Part shown: one piece after another, positions 1 through 29,400 of the stretch | Layout of the letters: every line of letters begins with the position of its first letter | Numbering within the stretch: position 1 is the stretch's first letter | DNA from: Actinostola sp. cb2023 | Taxonomy: Eukaryota > Cnidaria > Anthozoa > Actiniaria > Actinostolidae | Length of the DNA: 64,000 nt | Assembly (NCBI GenBank): GCA_033675265.1 | Contig: JAUJYZ010000169.1 | Span: 346,501 to 410,500 of the forward strand | Reading direction: 5' to 3' | Translations under genes and position numbers: made by a program | Notes under the pieces: generated by a model | The model's input: only the letters and a program-made list of their open reading frames with translations | What the model was told of the DNA's origin: nothing | Databases searched by the model: none

Positions 1-452
1 AGTAGCAGCCCAGCATGGTAGTAGCAGCCCGGCATGGTAGTAGCAGCCCGGTATGGTAGTAGCAGCCCGGTATGGTAGTAGCAGCCCGGCATGGTAGTAG
101 CAGCCCGGCATGGTAGTAGCAGCCCGGCATGGTAGTAGCAGCCCGGCATGGTAGTAGCAGCCCGGCATGGTAGTAGCAGCCCGGCATGGTAGTAGCAGCC
201 CGGCATGGTAGTAGCAGCCCGGCATGGTAGTAGCATCCCGGCATGGTAGTAGCAGCCCGGCATGGTAGTAGCAGCCCGGCATGGTAGTAGCAGCCCGGCA
301 TGGTAGTAGCAGCCCGGCATGGTAGTAGCAGCCCGGCATGGTAGTAGCAGTCCGGCATGGTAGTAGCAGCCATGGTAGTAGCAGCTATGGTAGTAGCAGC
401 CATGGTAGTAGCAGCCATGGTAGTAGCAGCTATGGTAGTAGCAGTCATGGCC
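1..452 (+). repeat. 19-bp minisatellite in an RNF213 intron
   Basis: About 20 units of CATGGTAGTAGCAGCCCGG, then about six shorter units of about 15 bases without CCGG. It starts at the window edge and ends about 65 bases before the first visible exon. Any exon further upstream is outside the window. Confidence 0.95.
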
Positions 453-516
453 ATAGCATCGAATCGTTTGAAACTGCTTTTTCCATGTGGTTGTAAACCG
501 TTGTTGTTTCCACCAG

Positions 517-16097
<15,581 letters not shown>

Positions 16098-16603
16098 GTT
16101 GGATTAACGCCAAGGCAAAAAAAAGAAGCCAAAATCGTTGCACAGGTTTTCCGACTTATAGCCTGTTTGTGCGCGCGCACCTCAAAACACTCGGGATATA
16201 TACGTAATCACTTCATTGCATAAACGTTGGGGTCAAGGGTTGGCATTCTGTGAAATTCAACGTCTCTCAGTTCCATTTTGAAAAACACGAGATCTATTTT
16301 GACTGCATAGTTGCTTCGAGTAACTGATTTCCCAGACATCTTTGCGCTCGTGTCTTCATGATACATTATTTTTAAAAAACGACAACGATTATGCAATGAT
16401 GTGATTACCACCGTTTAAATTACCACGCGACCATCGAGATGAAAGTTGGTCAGTTTGCAGAGACTTCTTCTGTCAATCATAACCATGAAACATGCCGAAT
16501 GTGGCCTCAGTCTTTGATGTAAACGGTGGTAAGGAATGTTTCTGAAATCTAACAAATACCTACGTAGGCACATTTGTATTTTCTAAGTTCCCTAAACCAT
16601 TGC

Positions 16604-16779
16604 AATAGTCCATTTCCGAGTTCTTTTTATCTCGGTTTCAAAACGATTCTACGTGCGAAACCTTTCATATGAAAATGAGTTTTATTTACATGAAAAAGGA
16701 AAACTCATTTGCATAAGAAAGGTTTCGCACGTAGACTCGTTTTGAAACAGAGATAAAAGGAACTCGGAACTGGACTATT
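16604..16779. mobile_element. 176-bp palindromic MITE
   Basis: AATAGTCCATTTCCGAGTTC at the left pairs with GAACTCGGAACTGGACTATT at the right, and CGTGCGAAACCTTTC pairs with GAAAGGTTTCGCACG. Confidence 0.88.
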
Positions 16780-17069
16780 GACCCATCTTAAAATTACTTG
16801 AAATTTAGGTTAACCTCACTTCCAAGATACAAAACAAAAGGAGAAATTAGAATAACAAAACAAGCTACTTCTGAATGTGAGACTAAGCGAGGCTAAGCAC
16901 ATTCTAAAGTATTTTTAACTAAGATAGGTCAACAAGGAAATGAAAACAATTGAGATGTTTTATAGTTTAAAAAAAATAGAGAAAATTAATTTTCTTATTA
17001 CTCTATAGCCAAAGTTCACGTTCAACAAATGCTTTAAAAAGCATGAAAGGGTCAAATATGAAATGCAAA

Positions 17070-17368
17070 GCAGGGTTTATTCTAGAAATCGGCCAGTAAG
17101 CGCCCAATGGGCCCTCTTATCAAATTTAAGAGCGGCATTTTTCAGGAATGGGATCCCACAAGTGCCATCGAACAAAAACAATAATTCAGTTTGAAATACA
17201 ACTCTTTATGTTGGTTCGTAGAATGTGGAGAATATTACTTAGAACCGATGTGCTGGGGTGATTTTTGTGCGGCTAAATTCCCGCGCATGAACGTTAAATT
17301 TAATGCGGCAAAAATTTTTAAATGGCGCCGGGAAATCCCGCAATGCCGCGCTCTAGAATAAACCCTGC
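17070..17368. mobile_element. 300-bp MITE with CAGGGTTTATTCTAGA ends
   Basis: The inverted ends are 16 bases; the flanking CAAAG on both sides is a likely 5-bp target duplication. The interior is GC-rich and has no coding capacity. Confidence 0.75.
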
Positions 17369-18479
17369 AAAGAGTAAATAGACACAGAAGTAGACAACTT
17401 TAGACAACTAAAATCCAAGTTAACACCACAAACACTTTGCCATGACACTTCGTAAGAAAGTAATAGTGTTTTTTTCACATAAGGTATTTACATTGTAAAA
17501 TATGCATTTGCAATTTTGAATTAAATAGATAGATATAGATTATAGTACTATGAATAATGAAAAATGATTGACTTTTAAAAGTTGTTTATTTTTTACATGT
17601 AAGTTGATTTGAAAAACTACTGCCGTTTGGAAAACTTTCAAGGTTACAAACGGAATGGCTCAATGGCAGCATTTATGTAGAGTTCTTTTTGTGTTCAGTG
17701 TTGCGCGCCAAAACCTTGCAGGGCTTCCGTCAATCAAAACGAAAGAGTTTACAAAATCATTTTGTTCTTTCTTTGGTACGAATTCGAAATCGGTCTACTT
17801 CAGTGTTTTTGATCGAGGTGAACCGGCGAATTTATTTTCTGTTCATTTCAAAATCTCTCGAGATTAATACCCGGTGATCGACTGTAATGCAATGTTTTCG
17901 CCGCGAATGAACCAGTTATCTGTACTAGTACGACCACGCCTGTACGGTACTGATTTGTACTAGTCTTGTATAAGTTGTCCGGTACACCGTGTGTGAGCGC
18001 ATTCTGAAGCATATTCATGAAAATATATGTGTGCTCCCTAAACACACCGAGATTCCACTACAAAACTGTTGTAAGCTTTTCTCTCGCTTACTCGTTTACG
18101 GTACGTAGAGAGAGTATATATCAGTGGGGACCAGGGTAAGAGGCTGGAATGAGCGGAATTTAACGTCAACGCCTTGTGGAAGAACAGATATGTATTGTAT
18201 CTATTTCAAAAAACGTTGACAACGGGCGATCTGAAATGGATGATCTGAGATCAAGACAAATTATGGGAAACTGAGTGTCTTTCGTTAGTAACATGCGAAA
18301 TTCATTCATCAGTTCGACCTCGAGCTTGAAATATCGGTTGGTGTTCGAACGAGATATGGCGGAGGTTGACGTGAATTTAAAAGTTTCAGATCATCCAATT
18401 CAGATTCCAATTTGTTTTTTGAAATAGGTGTATATTTATCTTATTATATTATATTATTGATGTACATTGTACTTTTATT

Positions 18480-18566
18480 GATGTCAGGGACACCTGGGAG
18501 AACAGTTTACTGAAGGTGCTCCCTGCTTAAATAAAGCTTCTTCTTCTTCTTCTTCTTCTTCTTCTT

Positions 18567-18599
<33 letters not shown>

Positions 18600-18600
18600 A
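18480..18600 (+). mobile_element. retroposon-like 3' tail with (TTC)n
   Basis: GTGCTCCCTGCTTAAATAAAGC followed by about 20 TTC units resembles the 3' end of a LINE or SINE that ends in a simple repeat. Confidence 0.5.
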
Positions 18601-18852
18601 CTAGAACGCGTCGAAACGGTTTCCATGGGAACACCAGTCAGGAACCAAGATAATCGAGGGTCATGCGGCAGTCTAACATCACCGCCGGAGCGATCACTGT
18701 ACGAATCGCATGTTTCCTCATTTTCTCACGTAGAAACGTCACGATTGATCGTTTGCAATCAATCCCTGGAGATTTCAAGTACAAAGAGGCAGCGGCCATG
18801 TTGGTGGTACAAACAAGAGAAACTATAATCACAAAAGCATCAACACAATATA

Positions 18853-19110
18853 CAGTCATTCTCAAAAAGGTTGTCCAGATGAAAAGACTACAATACTACA
18901 ATAAAGTCACGTGATTCATTATGATTTTGATTTCTGCGCGTGGAACTGCGAGTTGATACCAGCGCCATTACATTCAGTTCTCACAATGCCGTGTACTTTT
19001 GCATCTCAAATTGAAATTCCACGCGAGGAAATTGAATACATAATGAATCACGTGACTTTATTGTAGTATTGTAGTCTTTTCATTCTGGACAACCTTTTTG
19101 AGAACTACTG
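18853..19110. mobile_element. 258-bp Tc1/mariner-type MITE
   Basis: Ends CAGT...ACTG flanked by TA on both sides (18851-18852 and 19111-19112). The arms are about 75 bases and share AAAAAGGTTGTCCAGATGAA (one base differs) and ACTACAATACTACAATAAAG. Confidence 0.88.
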
Positions 19111-20204
19111 TATATGTACGTACGTACTGCAGGAGGCGGGGTCTCCATTCGTTTGCAAGGAATGACATCTATTGTGCTCCGTACACGGAGGAGACGAATT
19201 TTCGATGTTAAACAGGTCACTCGCGGCTTCGGACACTAGACCCGAGAAAGAGGGAGGATACAATATCGCTGGAACCCCCATTTGGACCCCCTCAAATCCA
19301 CCAATTACATGTAGTATAGTAATTTTAGTATGTGCGATAGAGGTATATTGTCGTTCTCGATCAAAAAAGAAGCATGAACATCTCAAAATAATTATGGAAA
19401 TCTCGTTCAGTTGCTGTTGTTGTTGTTGTTTGTTTTTTTTACGCTGGTCACGTTTTATTTCCACAACCTTTGACACTGTGGAACTGTCACGCTGATTGAC
19501 GAGGAACATGTTATGGTATCATATCCAGATGAACTGTATCTGTTTTACATGTTTTATTTACCTGGAATCAGATACCAAGTGCAAGATTTAATAGAAACTG
19601 ATTGGACACTTTCCTTGACATCACACTGGCACATCCCGATGGAACAGACTTATGCTGAAGTTTTACTAGTAAGTGGCCAAGAAGTCGTGTAACATTTAAA
19701 TCTGACATCGTAGAAAAGCATCAATTTCCCGGGGGGGGGGGGGGGGGTTTAATTTGGATCATTAATTGCATTATAATTATTATTATTTTTTTTCGTACAG
19801 AAACTCTAAATTTATTAAATTCAAACGATTCTTCATAAAAAGTAATTTGTAATTTAGACTTCGTGTCGTGCAATTTTGGTCTGAAATCATACTCGTATAA
19901 ATTAACAAATCACTCACATAATTTCAGACCAAGTTGAACTCCATTCAGTTCTATTACCATTATTTTTTATTCAGTTCAGTATTCCATTAATTTGATCTCG
20001 TTTGACGAGTTCCATTCTCTCATGCTTTCTTCTATAATATTTACTAGTTTGACGTAACGATACGGCGGAACACCTGATATATGTTTGGCTGTTCAGTGAC
20101 ATTTCAATCTGCAAGGAAATTTAACTGTCTGCAGGCAGATTATCTAGAGAAACAATGTTATTAAATAAAAGGGGGGGGGGGGGGGGTAGGAAGAAAAAAA
20201 GTGT

Positions 20205-20300
20205 CATGGCTGGGATCGAGTCGAACTCGCGACCCCAAGTTTGAAATGAGAAAATCGCTAGCATGCCGAGAGATTATTCAAACTAGACGCTCTACTAGCG
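20205..20300 (-). mobile_element. tRNA-like SINE fragment
   Basis: On the minus strand a B-box-like GCGAGTTCGACTCG follows an A-box-like TAGTAGAGCG about 60 bases upstream. It does not form a full cloverleaf by eye, so a SINE or tRNA relic is more likely than a working tRNA. Confidence 0.4.
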
Positions 20301-20649
20301 TGAACTTGGGCTTCTTAATAAAGCTGTTTTGATAGATTTTAAATGTGAAACCTAATAGCTTGTATCATCATACAGAAGTAGTTTTAGCCTACATGTATTA
20401 CTTGCAGAATTTAAGTCACTCGTTGCGTGACTCAGTAGAGCATACATACGTAATTAGCTTCAACACTCACACTCCTAGCTGACAGCTGCATGGCGAAGCA
20501 CATTTCGATTACCTTGCAAGAAACGATTTCACAAACTCAATAAAATTACGATCGAGTTCTTACTAAGCCACAGACATCTGTTAGAAATACACTTTCAGAC
20601 AGAATTGCAAGGCCAAAAAGTATTCTCTAGGATATTTGCATATTTACTA

Positions 20650-23370
20650 ATAGTCCAGGCATTTTACTGATAGACCTATCACTAATTGCAACAGAAGGTT
20701 TTTCTGCATAATATAGTCCAGAATACCGTCTAGAACAACATACTAAAAGTCTACAAAAATCTATGCACGGGAACATCCTCAAAATCGACTTTATTTGAGG
20801 TCCAGTATTTCATTGACATGAAAACGAGGCTCTGAACCGGAAGTTGTTTTATTATGCCTTTGAATGGCTTGTATTTGCCTGAAATCACCTGGAAACCAGG
20901 AATTGTGATTGAGGTAGTGTAAGTAAGCTGACAGGGAAACTAAATCAGCTTTTTTGCAAGCTGGTCAATTTTCGCATGAAGAAGCAAATAATTATAGGCT
21001 AAAAAAATAGCAGTTCCAGCTGAGCAAATGGAAACATTTGTTAGCTGAAAATGTCTCGAGCACTGTTTACATGCATGCGATTTTACTGCAAAGCGTCAAT
21101 TTTATTTCATTTGTAAGATATAGAGCGATCTCACGGCGATTTTCACAGGGTACCAAAGGGGGTTGTGATCATGCTTCACAAGCCATTTTTTCGTAAATTC
21201 ATGACTCAAAAGAATCCGCATTTAAGCCATTTCATGCACGTCTTTATATTTTGTTTATGAAGTGTTTTTCGCGATTCACTTGCCATTTTTGGGACAAATC
21301 ACGCGTCACGTAACTCTTCAAAACGATCCATAAACAATCGCAGTATACGACGTGTGGACCGGCCAAAACGTTCCTAAAGGTCGCTATACACGAGGGACAG
21401 TGCAGCAGGGACATATCCCAGGCACATACAGCATCGAAAAAATCACATTCTGTACACACTCAGGGTGACGTGCAGTGGGGACATGTAGCAGGGACATCAA
21501 TAGCAGCGACAAAGTTACACACACAGGAAAATGTAGCAGGAACGTGTCGCAGGGACCTGTTGAACTTCATGGAAAATGTTGCGGGGACAAAATTTCTGGA
21601 AAAATCGTGCTTCACAGCTTTGAACAAAATAGTCCAGACCTGGGAATTCAGACGGAGGGACATGTTCCTACTACACGTCCCTGCTACATTTTCCTGAATG
21701 TGTGTCTGTTGAAATGTTGTCCCTGCTTCATATTCCCGCTACACGTCCCCTTGTGTATACAGAACGTGATTTTGTTGCTGCTGTATGTCCCTGGGACATA
21801 TCCCTACCACATGTTCCCTCGTGTATGGCGATCTTAAAACGTTTACAAAAATATACGGGTGGAAGCCCGAAAATAGGGTTGACGTAAATACCATTAATGA
21901 AGCAAAACAGTTGGAAAGGAGATTATTTCACTGAAGGCAGGTGTGAAGGGTAATCACTGATGATTTGCTCTGGTAATCCCCCGTTTAATGACGGATTGTA
22001 CAAATCACAGTAATATCCAAGTTGATGTCAACTATAGCCACTGAACTTTCAAACTAATCGTCCATCATCTGAGCAAGTGATAATACCGGCGTAAAGTTCA
22101 GAAAGTATATAACAACCCCCCGAAATTAACGTCCAAAATTCATGGCTGGTAATAAATATAATAACAGCCCCCCAAAGCCCGAAAGTACAGTGACACGCAA
22201 ACTTTTGCTTTGTTAAAAAAAAAATCACTGATCGTCGCGACAGACTATTAATATCACCTAGAAATAGTATTTCTTGCCAAGTGTTTAATTTTAATAGTGA
22301 AGAAACGGTGATCAGCGTACTGAGCTGATTAAGTATACCATAGTCTTTCACGCAAACAACACAAAAAATATCTTTCTACGTTTCATGCTGCGGCAAAATG
22401 ACACACTGGCCTGCGTTTTACTGAACTGACGGTATACTGATTTTGGCGCATTTAGAGAATGATTAAATTGCATGCAAAAATATCCCGTTTAACAACAATT
22501 GTTGACTGATTTCGTATGCAGCTATTTACTTGGGAGATAAAGCATGGTATACCGATATTATTTAATGTTTTTCCTACCTGAAAGTAACGACCCCCCGAAA
22601 TAAAAGAAAATAGCGACCGCCCCAAAAGTAATGACTCCGAAGGCTACTAATCCCGAAAACTGACCCTCGCTACTTTCCGAACTTTATATTAATAAAAAAC
22701 AAACACTATTCCACGTAGTTGATACAATTGATTGACTGACATCAATCATTAATCCAACGTATATAGATCCAACGTTATATTGCAGACCGTCAGTTAAGAA
22801 ACAAACATAGAGTTAAACCTCCGTTATAAACGACTCCCGCAAGATAACTTTAGCAACGGCGTTTATTATATACTGAAAGCCCCATGAATATATCAATCAC
22901 CTATTTTATATTTACTTTATTTGATTTTAAAACGATGCAATGATTGAAATCAGAAACATAGCTAGCTAACACAATTTATATATTAAAGTGGGCTTATATA
23001 CGGTACCGCACCTTAATTGTCACTACCAGTACGTACCACCCCCTATTTTATTGTCCGCACCCCCTTCCCGTTTCCCTGTCAGCTTACTTACACTACCTCA
23101 ATCACAATTCCTGGTTTCCAGGTGATTTCAGGCAAATACAAGCCATTCAAAGGCATAATAAAACAACTTCCGGTTCAGAGCCTCGTTTTCATGTCAATGA
23201 AATACTGGACCTCAAATAAAGTCGATTTTGAGGATGTTCCCGTGCATAGAATTTTGTAGACTTTTAGTATGTTGTTCTAGACGGTATTCTGGACTATATT
23301 ATGCAGGAAAACCTTCTGTTGCAATTAGTGATAGGTTGACCTACTTTTTGTCGTAAAATGCCTGGACTAT
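20650..23370. mobile_element. 2.7 kb fold-back element with 300-bp arms
   Basis: 20650-20940 and 23070-23370 are inverted copies of about 300 bases, starting ATAGTCCAGGCATTTTA. The 2.1 kb between them has no supported gene and holds a second palindrome (21365-21844) and a weaker inverted pair (about 22090 and 22688). The superfamily is not clear. Confidence 0.82.
21365..21844. mobile_element. 480-bp palindrome rich in CAGGGACAT
   Basis: CGCTATACACGAGGGAC near the left end pairs with TCCCTCGTGTATGGCG at the right. The interior repeats GTAGCAGGGACAT in both orientations. It is nested inside the fold-back element. Confidence 0.75.
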
Positions 23371-23536
23371 AAGCAGTATTAATGAACGACTCGACTGGCT
23401 CGAGCAAGGGAGCACGGCAAAATCCTTTTTGAATGCTGCTGGTGATTTGATTTATCGTTATCGTTTGTGAAGGTTAAGTTTTTTAAGTACGTCTGCCATC
23501 TTGAATTTCGTTGATAAGCTGCTGACCACAACTTCT

Positions 23537-23545
23537 GTATACTCA

Positions 23546-23576
<31 letters not shown>

Positions 23577-23577
23577 G
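23537..23577 (+). pseudogene. U6 snRNA 5' fragment
   Basis: TATACTCAAAAATTGGAACG and ATACAGAGAAGATTAGCATG match the conserved U6 core, including the ACAGAGA box and AGC triad, with an extra C and A near the start. The match stops at GCATG; the 3' half and the terminal T run of a U6 gene are missing. It is probably a truncated retrocopy. Confidence 0.8.
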
Positions 23578-26384
23578 CGCATGCGCTATGGTGCACTTGC
23601 AGATTTGGCGTAGAAACACCAAGAATAACCGTCTGTAATCTTAGACTTGGGCCTTCCACAGGAAGCCCAAGTAAAAAGGACCATACACCCAGACGAAATG
23701 CGAGTCACCGTATGTTATACGTGTATAGCCGGAGAAACTTAAGCTTAAGATTTCGGCCCCATCCGCGCTATCGGGCATGATGGTACCAATCAGCTTAGCA
23801 GTCAAAGAGGGAGGGGGAACAGTCGGATCCTAGTCCCACTATATAACTGCCCCGTACTACTAAGCTATCGTGCCCGCCTACTGATTTAGACGGCAAGTTT
23901 AGTGGTATATTCAAACCGGCCTTTGTTCCACGGATCACTGATTAAGACTAGTTGGGGAGAAAGGTGACCCATTGTTCTTTTTACTAGAACAATGGATGGA
24001 TCCGGAGACGTCGAAGGTCGCGGTGAGAATAAAACTCAGGGCGGGGATGGGTGGGCAGTTCTTGCCGTCCCTCCACAGCTTTACCTCGCCCACCACCACC
24101 CCCTAGCTACACCTCACTGCCCTCAGCCCACCTTAATTGTTACTTCTGTCCACTTATCTATAGGTTCCTTTCGTCTCAGCTGCGTTTTTCAAGGAATGGC
24201 CGCATAAATTGGGTCTCTCAATTTATACTCCCGAGCGGCCCTCCATGCAGCAGGCACGGATTTCATACTTTTCTGCATATTTGTGCTTAATCAGCGCTCC
24301 GATCCGTGGGATTTGTTTGGCCGATTTGAATAGATTCTCTTGTGAGCTATTTGGGAGTGGCCGCCGTAGGAGCAGTCGCTTTCTTCTATATCACTTCACC
24401 CCTCTAGTCTGTGGTGGATCTAGGGGAGGGTCACTGGGTGCACGTGCACTCCCTTTGCTGCCCAGGAACAATTCAATAATATGATTTTAATACAACTGAA
24501 ATCGGCGCGCGCAACATTTCCTTCTGGGACGAACTCCCAAAATCCTAGAACCTCAAAATCCTAACGGTATATTTTATAGTAAACTGAAACCCTTTAAACC
24601 CCTCAAGATATCACAGTTGCCCTCCAAGCTTCGCTTCTCGGCCAACTGTTCTTTTTTCGGACCATCTCTCAGCCGCGGACATTATCAGCCGATATCCAGC
24701 CGCCAGAAGGGGTTTATTTACTAAATAACCAACGATAAATTTTGGCGCGCTGAAACTCACGAAAAACTTCTCAGTTAAAAAATGTAAGATTTCCACTGCA
24801 TATTTTGTAGATTTGTTCGTGTTTGCTGGCGTAGTTTCCTCATGCAACCAGTCTTTTTATTTCAGTGTCACTTGTTTCTAAAAACCGGGGTTTTTTTTTC
24901 ATGTTTTATTTTCCTTTTTTACATTTTTTTTCACTGGACGGAAATGTACCACGTGACCCCTTTGGACCAATGACAGCGCGCGAAAAGTTTATCGTTATAA
25001 TCGTGGGTTATAATACAAATCAATAGGGAGCTACCAAGCCTGTCCCATCGTTTCATTGACTGTGTTGGTCAAAACTGTCACAGATGCCGTTTTCGACTCA
25101 ATCCCCCCTCGGTATTTGCCGTTCGTGTTGGCAAGTAAACTAGCGTGCGTAGCGGCCCTTGGGCAGTTGAGAGGGGAAGGGGGGTCGAGGGGAGAAGGGG
25201 ACGGAAGGATTGAGAAAAACCCTAAAAAAAGAGGAGGGTCTGAATGGGTTAACTGACTACTGACAAACGGCTTTAAAAATAACTGTTAACTGACAAATAC
25301 AACTAAACTGTCAACTGACAATCGAAGTATCAAACACATTCAATTGTTGAAAACAGGATTTGGTCAGTTAATAGTTAACTAACGTTTAACTGACAAGGCA
25401 AAAATGTAACTGATAAATGACCATTGACAGACCCTCAAAGAGAACCGAGACTCCTACCGCGCCCTAAATCAATAGCGGTCAGCGGAAGCTACACGTGACG
25501 TCACATGCTCAAAAATGGCGGGTTGCGAGGGACGCGTGTCACGTTAAGTCGAGAAGAGATCAAGAAATAACACCGACTTATCGACTTTACACCCGCATAG
25601 AGACACCTGGTAGAATGGACTAACGTCTTGCAAGTTGTTGCTTTAGTCAGAAACCCAGAAACCGGATTTTTCCAAGGTAAAGTGTGCCATATTAGCTGCA
25701 CACAACAATGGCTTCTCGCTATAAACCGTTAGAATAACAACACTTCAATTAAGTGTACTGTTATTAATAGACACGGCTTTGATTGTATATTATATCATAA
25801 TGGTTTAGTAAACAAATGACTATGGTAGCGTTATCTGGTGTTAAGAGTTTATTAAATGAGATAGACATCTCCCAATTTCCCTCTAATGTAATACATGTAA
25901 CTTAATCATGTTATGCCTTGAGGGATACAGTGTCATGAATAAGTAAGAATACTGCGGTTGTCTTGTCTCTCTCACATGTGTGAAAGCTCGATCTTGAGAC
26001 GTTTGTGGTTGTCTCAAAGTACGAGATTTGCTGTATCCTTCTCCCTCAATTTGGGCGTATTTGATGGAATTGAATCCCACTTGTACGTTACAATTAAAGT
26101 TACATGTACATTTTGCAGCATTGATTGAGTTTACGATTATAAATTATTTTACATGGACACTAAGCTTATATTGCTTGTATATAATATTCCAAGGTGCTAA
26201 ACAGTAAAGCGTAGGTAAAATGCATGTTTGCATATTGAAATCTCACTAGTGCCTCAATTAAAATCCTATTCCTTTTTACTGACAGCTTGATCCAATATCA
26301 ATCCGTCTCAATTCCACTCTGTGATTATTAACTACACTTATACACATACATGTACATGTATTGAAACTTGATTATTATTTTCAG

Positions 26385-26403
26385 AAAGTCTGACAGTTTC
26401 ACC
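26385..26403 (+). promoter_or_regulatory. CEP83: CEP83 5' leader segment and start context
   Basis: A pyrimidine-rich stretch ending in AG at 26383-26384 looks like a splice acceptor 19 bases before the ATG, and the bases around the ATG (CACCATGG) are close to the animal optimum. The upstream leader exon and promoter were not identified. Confidence 0.5.
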
Positions 26404-29400
26404 ATGGCTGCTGACCATAGCGCTGAAATGCTAGACAAACTAGAAAGGATGGGGAACCTGGAATCAGTAGTTGCTGAGCAGAGAATGAGAATAGAGAAAC
26501 TTAAAACTACCTACGAGACCCTGAAAGTAGAGCACCTGCAGCTACAAGATGTAAGTTTACATGATAGATTTAATTCATTTAAATACACAACAACTCATTG
26601 GGGCTAACTGGGTCTTTATTGACTAGACCATACGTGATTCCCCCTAAAGGGGAGTACAAAAAATAAATTACAAGATACTTGCTATACTTGCTCGCTATAC
26701 AATGTAGAATGAATGTGACTTGCGGTCGGCTCTCAGTTATATCGCTTAGGTGTGGCACGGAATTTCCGCCTAGCTATTTAATTGCGATAAACAAGTCTAT
26801 CACTCACATTTTTTAGAATTGTAAAGCGCCATTGGACAGTGATGGAAATGGCGCTATATAAGAATAAAGGATTATTATTATTATTAGTTAGGGAGGGTTC
26901 ACAATTTATCTGGTGGGGAGGGGGGAGGGGCTATTGGGGGAGGAGGGGGGGGGGGGCTATTGTGATTTGGAGGAGGGGGGCCAGTCACTTTCTCCAGTAA
27001 TTGGTTGGGGGGGGGGGGGGGGATAGAATAGAAATAGGGGAATAGAAAACATGAATCAACGGAATTTAATAAATTGGTAGAGACTGCATTGGAGTACATG
27101 TAAACATTCAAACAAGTGAATTTGATCATTATTATGACAATGTCCCATAGGCTTGCCAGAGGAAAGATAATGACATTGTTGGTGCCAGAGAGGAAGCAAA
27201 AAAGTTGCAAGCGGAATTTCAAGAAATGGTTAAAAAATTAAGAGCTGAGAGAGATGCAAAGATTCAGGAATGCGAAGAGTTAAGGACACAGGTACATGTA
27301 CTGAACACTTTATGGTGAAGCAATGATTAAGTGGTTGTGATATTGTCACATTGCTTCTATAAGTACGCACTATTGAAAGTGCTATCGGATAAATTAGAAA
27401 TAGCACTATATAAATCGATTATTAATATTATTAATACAGCTGTATTTGTTGAACTTCTAGTATGTACATATATATGTACATGTATGCATGTAGTGCTTTC
27501 AATAGAAGGTGGCTACCGGCGATGAACCACCGGCTACTTTGCCTCTTACCACCAGTTATTCACTAGATAATTATTGTGCTTTTGTATCTAACAAAATCAT
27601 TAATGTCAGCCGCCTACTACTTATACACAGCCGCCTATTTCAAATCTTATTGAAAGCACTGCATACAGTACATGTACCCCTCCACTAAACCAATATGTCC
27701 CCTAAACACACACCTCGTTTCCTCTAATGAAGTAAGTACTACAAGAACAGTAATGATGTAATACCCAGACGCAGTGGTGCAACTCAATAAAATTATCAAC
27801 CCACTGCACTTGCATACTGTACCAATTCTTGTATGATGATGATGATAATCTTTATTAAAATACGGGATCTCTTCACAATTGGTGCTCACCCAGAGAGCCG
27901 TATATATAAGATAAAATACATAGTAGTAATAAAATATATATATATACGGTATATACATTGTAGTTGATAAGCCAGGGTAAACCAGGCCGTACAGCAAGTT
28001 ACGGTTATTGTTGTTGGCATCAGGGTGAGACAACCTCAAATCAAGCTTTCTATCATATCCAGGTCGTAACACCAAATAAATTAGAGATGATCAGAGTGAA
28101 ATTACTAGAAGAAATCGAGAAACCCTATCGCGAGGTACAGTAGTGTCATGTTTTATGTAAAATTCTTCTAAATGAGACATTGTAATATTAAAATATTATA
28201 GTTAATTACACATGTAATTATTTGTACATGTAATACAACAATATTATTGTACAAGTTCTCACAGAATGTCTACTTTTAATTACCACTGTTCGCATTACTA
28301 CATGACCATCCGACAAGCCGAGTCGCATCTTGTAAAAATGTAGTTCACAATTAAGCTTGAGACATCAAAGAAGCCACTTCAGGAATATGATTAATGGAAG
28401 TTTATTGCAATCTTAACTTTTAGTCAAGGGTAATTGTTTAGTAACACATTTAGTGGTAATGTAATATATTACTGTATTTACCTGGTTACCCACATTTCTC
28501 AATTCCAGAGATTTCAACTTATGGAGACAGAAATAAACACGTACCGAAGGTGATCTACATAGTTTGATTAACTATTGTATTATTATGTTTGATTTTCTAC
28601 TTGACATTGTTTTATTGTTTTATTTTTTTGTTTTATTGTTTTATTGTTTGAATATTAAAATATTCAACTTAGAACTACATGTACGTAACATGTACGTACG
28701 TCATTATTACACACCTGCTGAACATGTTTGTGCCTGCTGTTTTTAAAAGAATCCGCTGAGAAAAGCCATGGAAATGTTGTAACCTGCATATTTTCAATTC
28801 TCCCCTAACATGTACATGTACATCATATTGGTATACATATTCTAAATTTCTATTCAACAGCGACTTTAACAAGCTTAGATACGACTACTCATTTTTAAAG
28901 TCTGAATATGAACACGATCAGGTAATAACAACAATAAGTGATTGTTGATTTGAAAATGTTTCTACTCTGAAACATGTACATGCACGTACAGTATGTAATA
29001 TGAACCAGGCACAGGAGATGCAACTGAGAGCGCTGGTTTCTCAGTGGAAGCTCAGTGGCAACCACTGAATTTTTGCCAGTGTTTTTAACAAATGATCTGT
29101 GATCTGAAAATATATTTACCATCACTTTTTTTGATTTCTTGGATTTCTTTCAACATTTTTTTTTGCCCAAAAATCTGGGTTGCCAAACTTTGGTTATCTG
29201 TGGTTGAGCATGAGTTTCCTACAGTGTACCTTTTAGGAAGAGCCTGTTACTCAAACTCTATTTTCAGCCCTGTGTACTGACAGATTGTTTTCTTGAATGA
29301 TAATAGATACAGCATAAACAAATCATTGAAGAGGTGCACTCACAATGTGAGCTGGAAATCAATTCCTTGAGGAAAGAAAGAGACTTACTGCTACAGAAAC

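Larger units (their letters stand above)
16098..26384. other. intergenic region between RNF213 and CEP83
   Basis: Apart from the elements listed separately, I see no coding sequence I can support here. Open frames are short, without recognisable domains, and many lie inside palindromes. Part of this interval must hold the RNF213 3' UTR and the CEP83 promoter and leader; neither could be placed. Confidence 0.6.

Noticed and set aside
1..452. CRISPR-like regular array (also 8533-8970 and 9150-9625)
   Set aside because: Units are directly adjacent without unique spacers, and the genome is clearly eukaryotic.
17655..17877. 70-codon frame with a good ATG context
   Set aside because: No domain, no convincing splice partner and no similarity I recognise; it sits in repeat-rich intergenic DNA.
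19498..19669. 57-codon open segment reading EEHVMVSYPDELYLFYMF and ending in TAA
   Set aside because: Its composition looks protein-like, but RNF213 already ends at 16097 with a good match to the human C-terminus, and no flanking exon or domain was found. It is unresolved rather than excluded.
20205..20300. tRNA gene on the minus strand
   Set aside because: A- and B-box-like motifs are present but I could not fold a full cloverleaf with an acceptor stem, so it is listed as a SINE fragment only.
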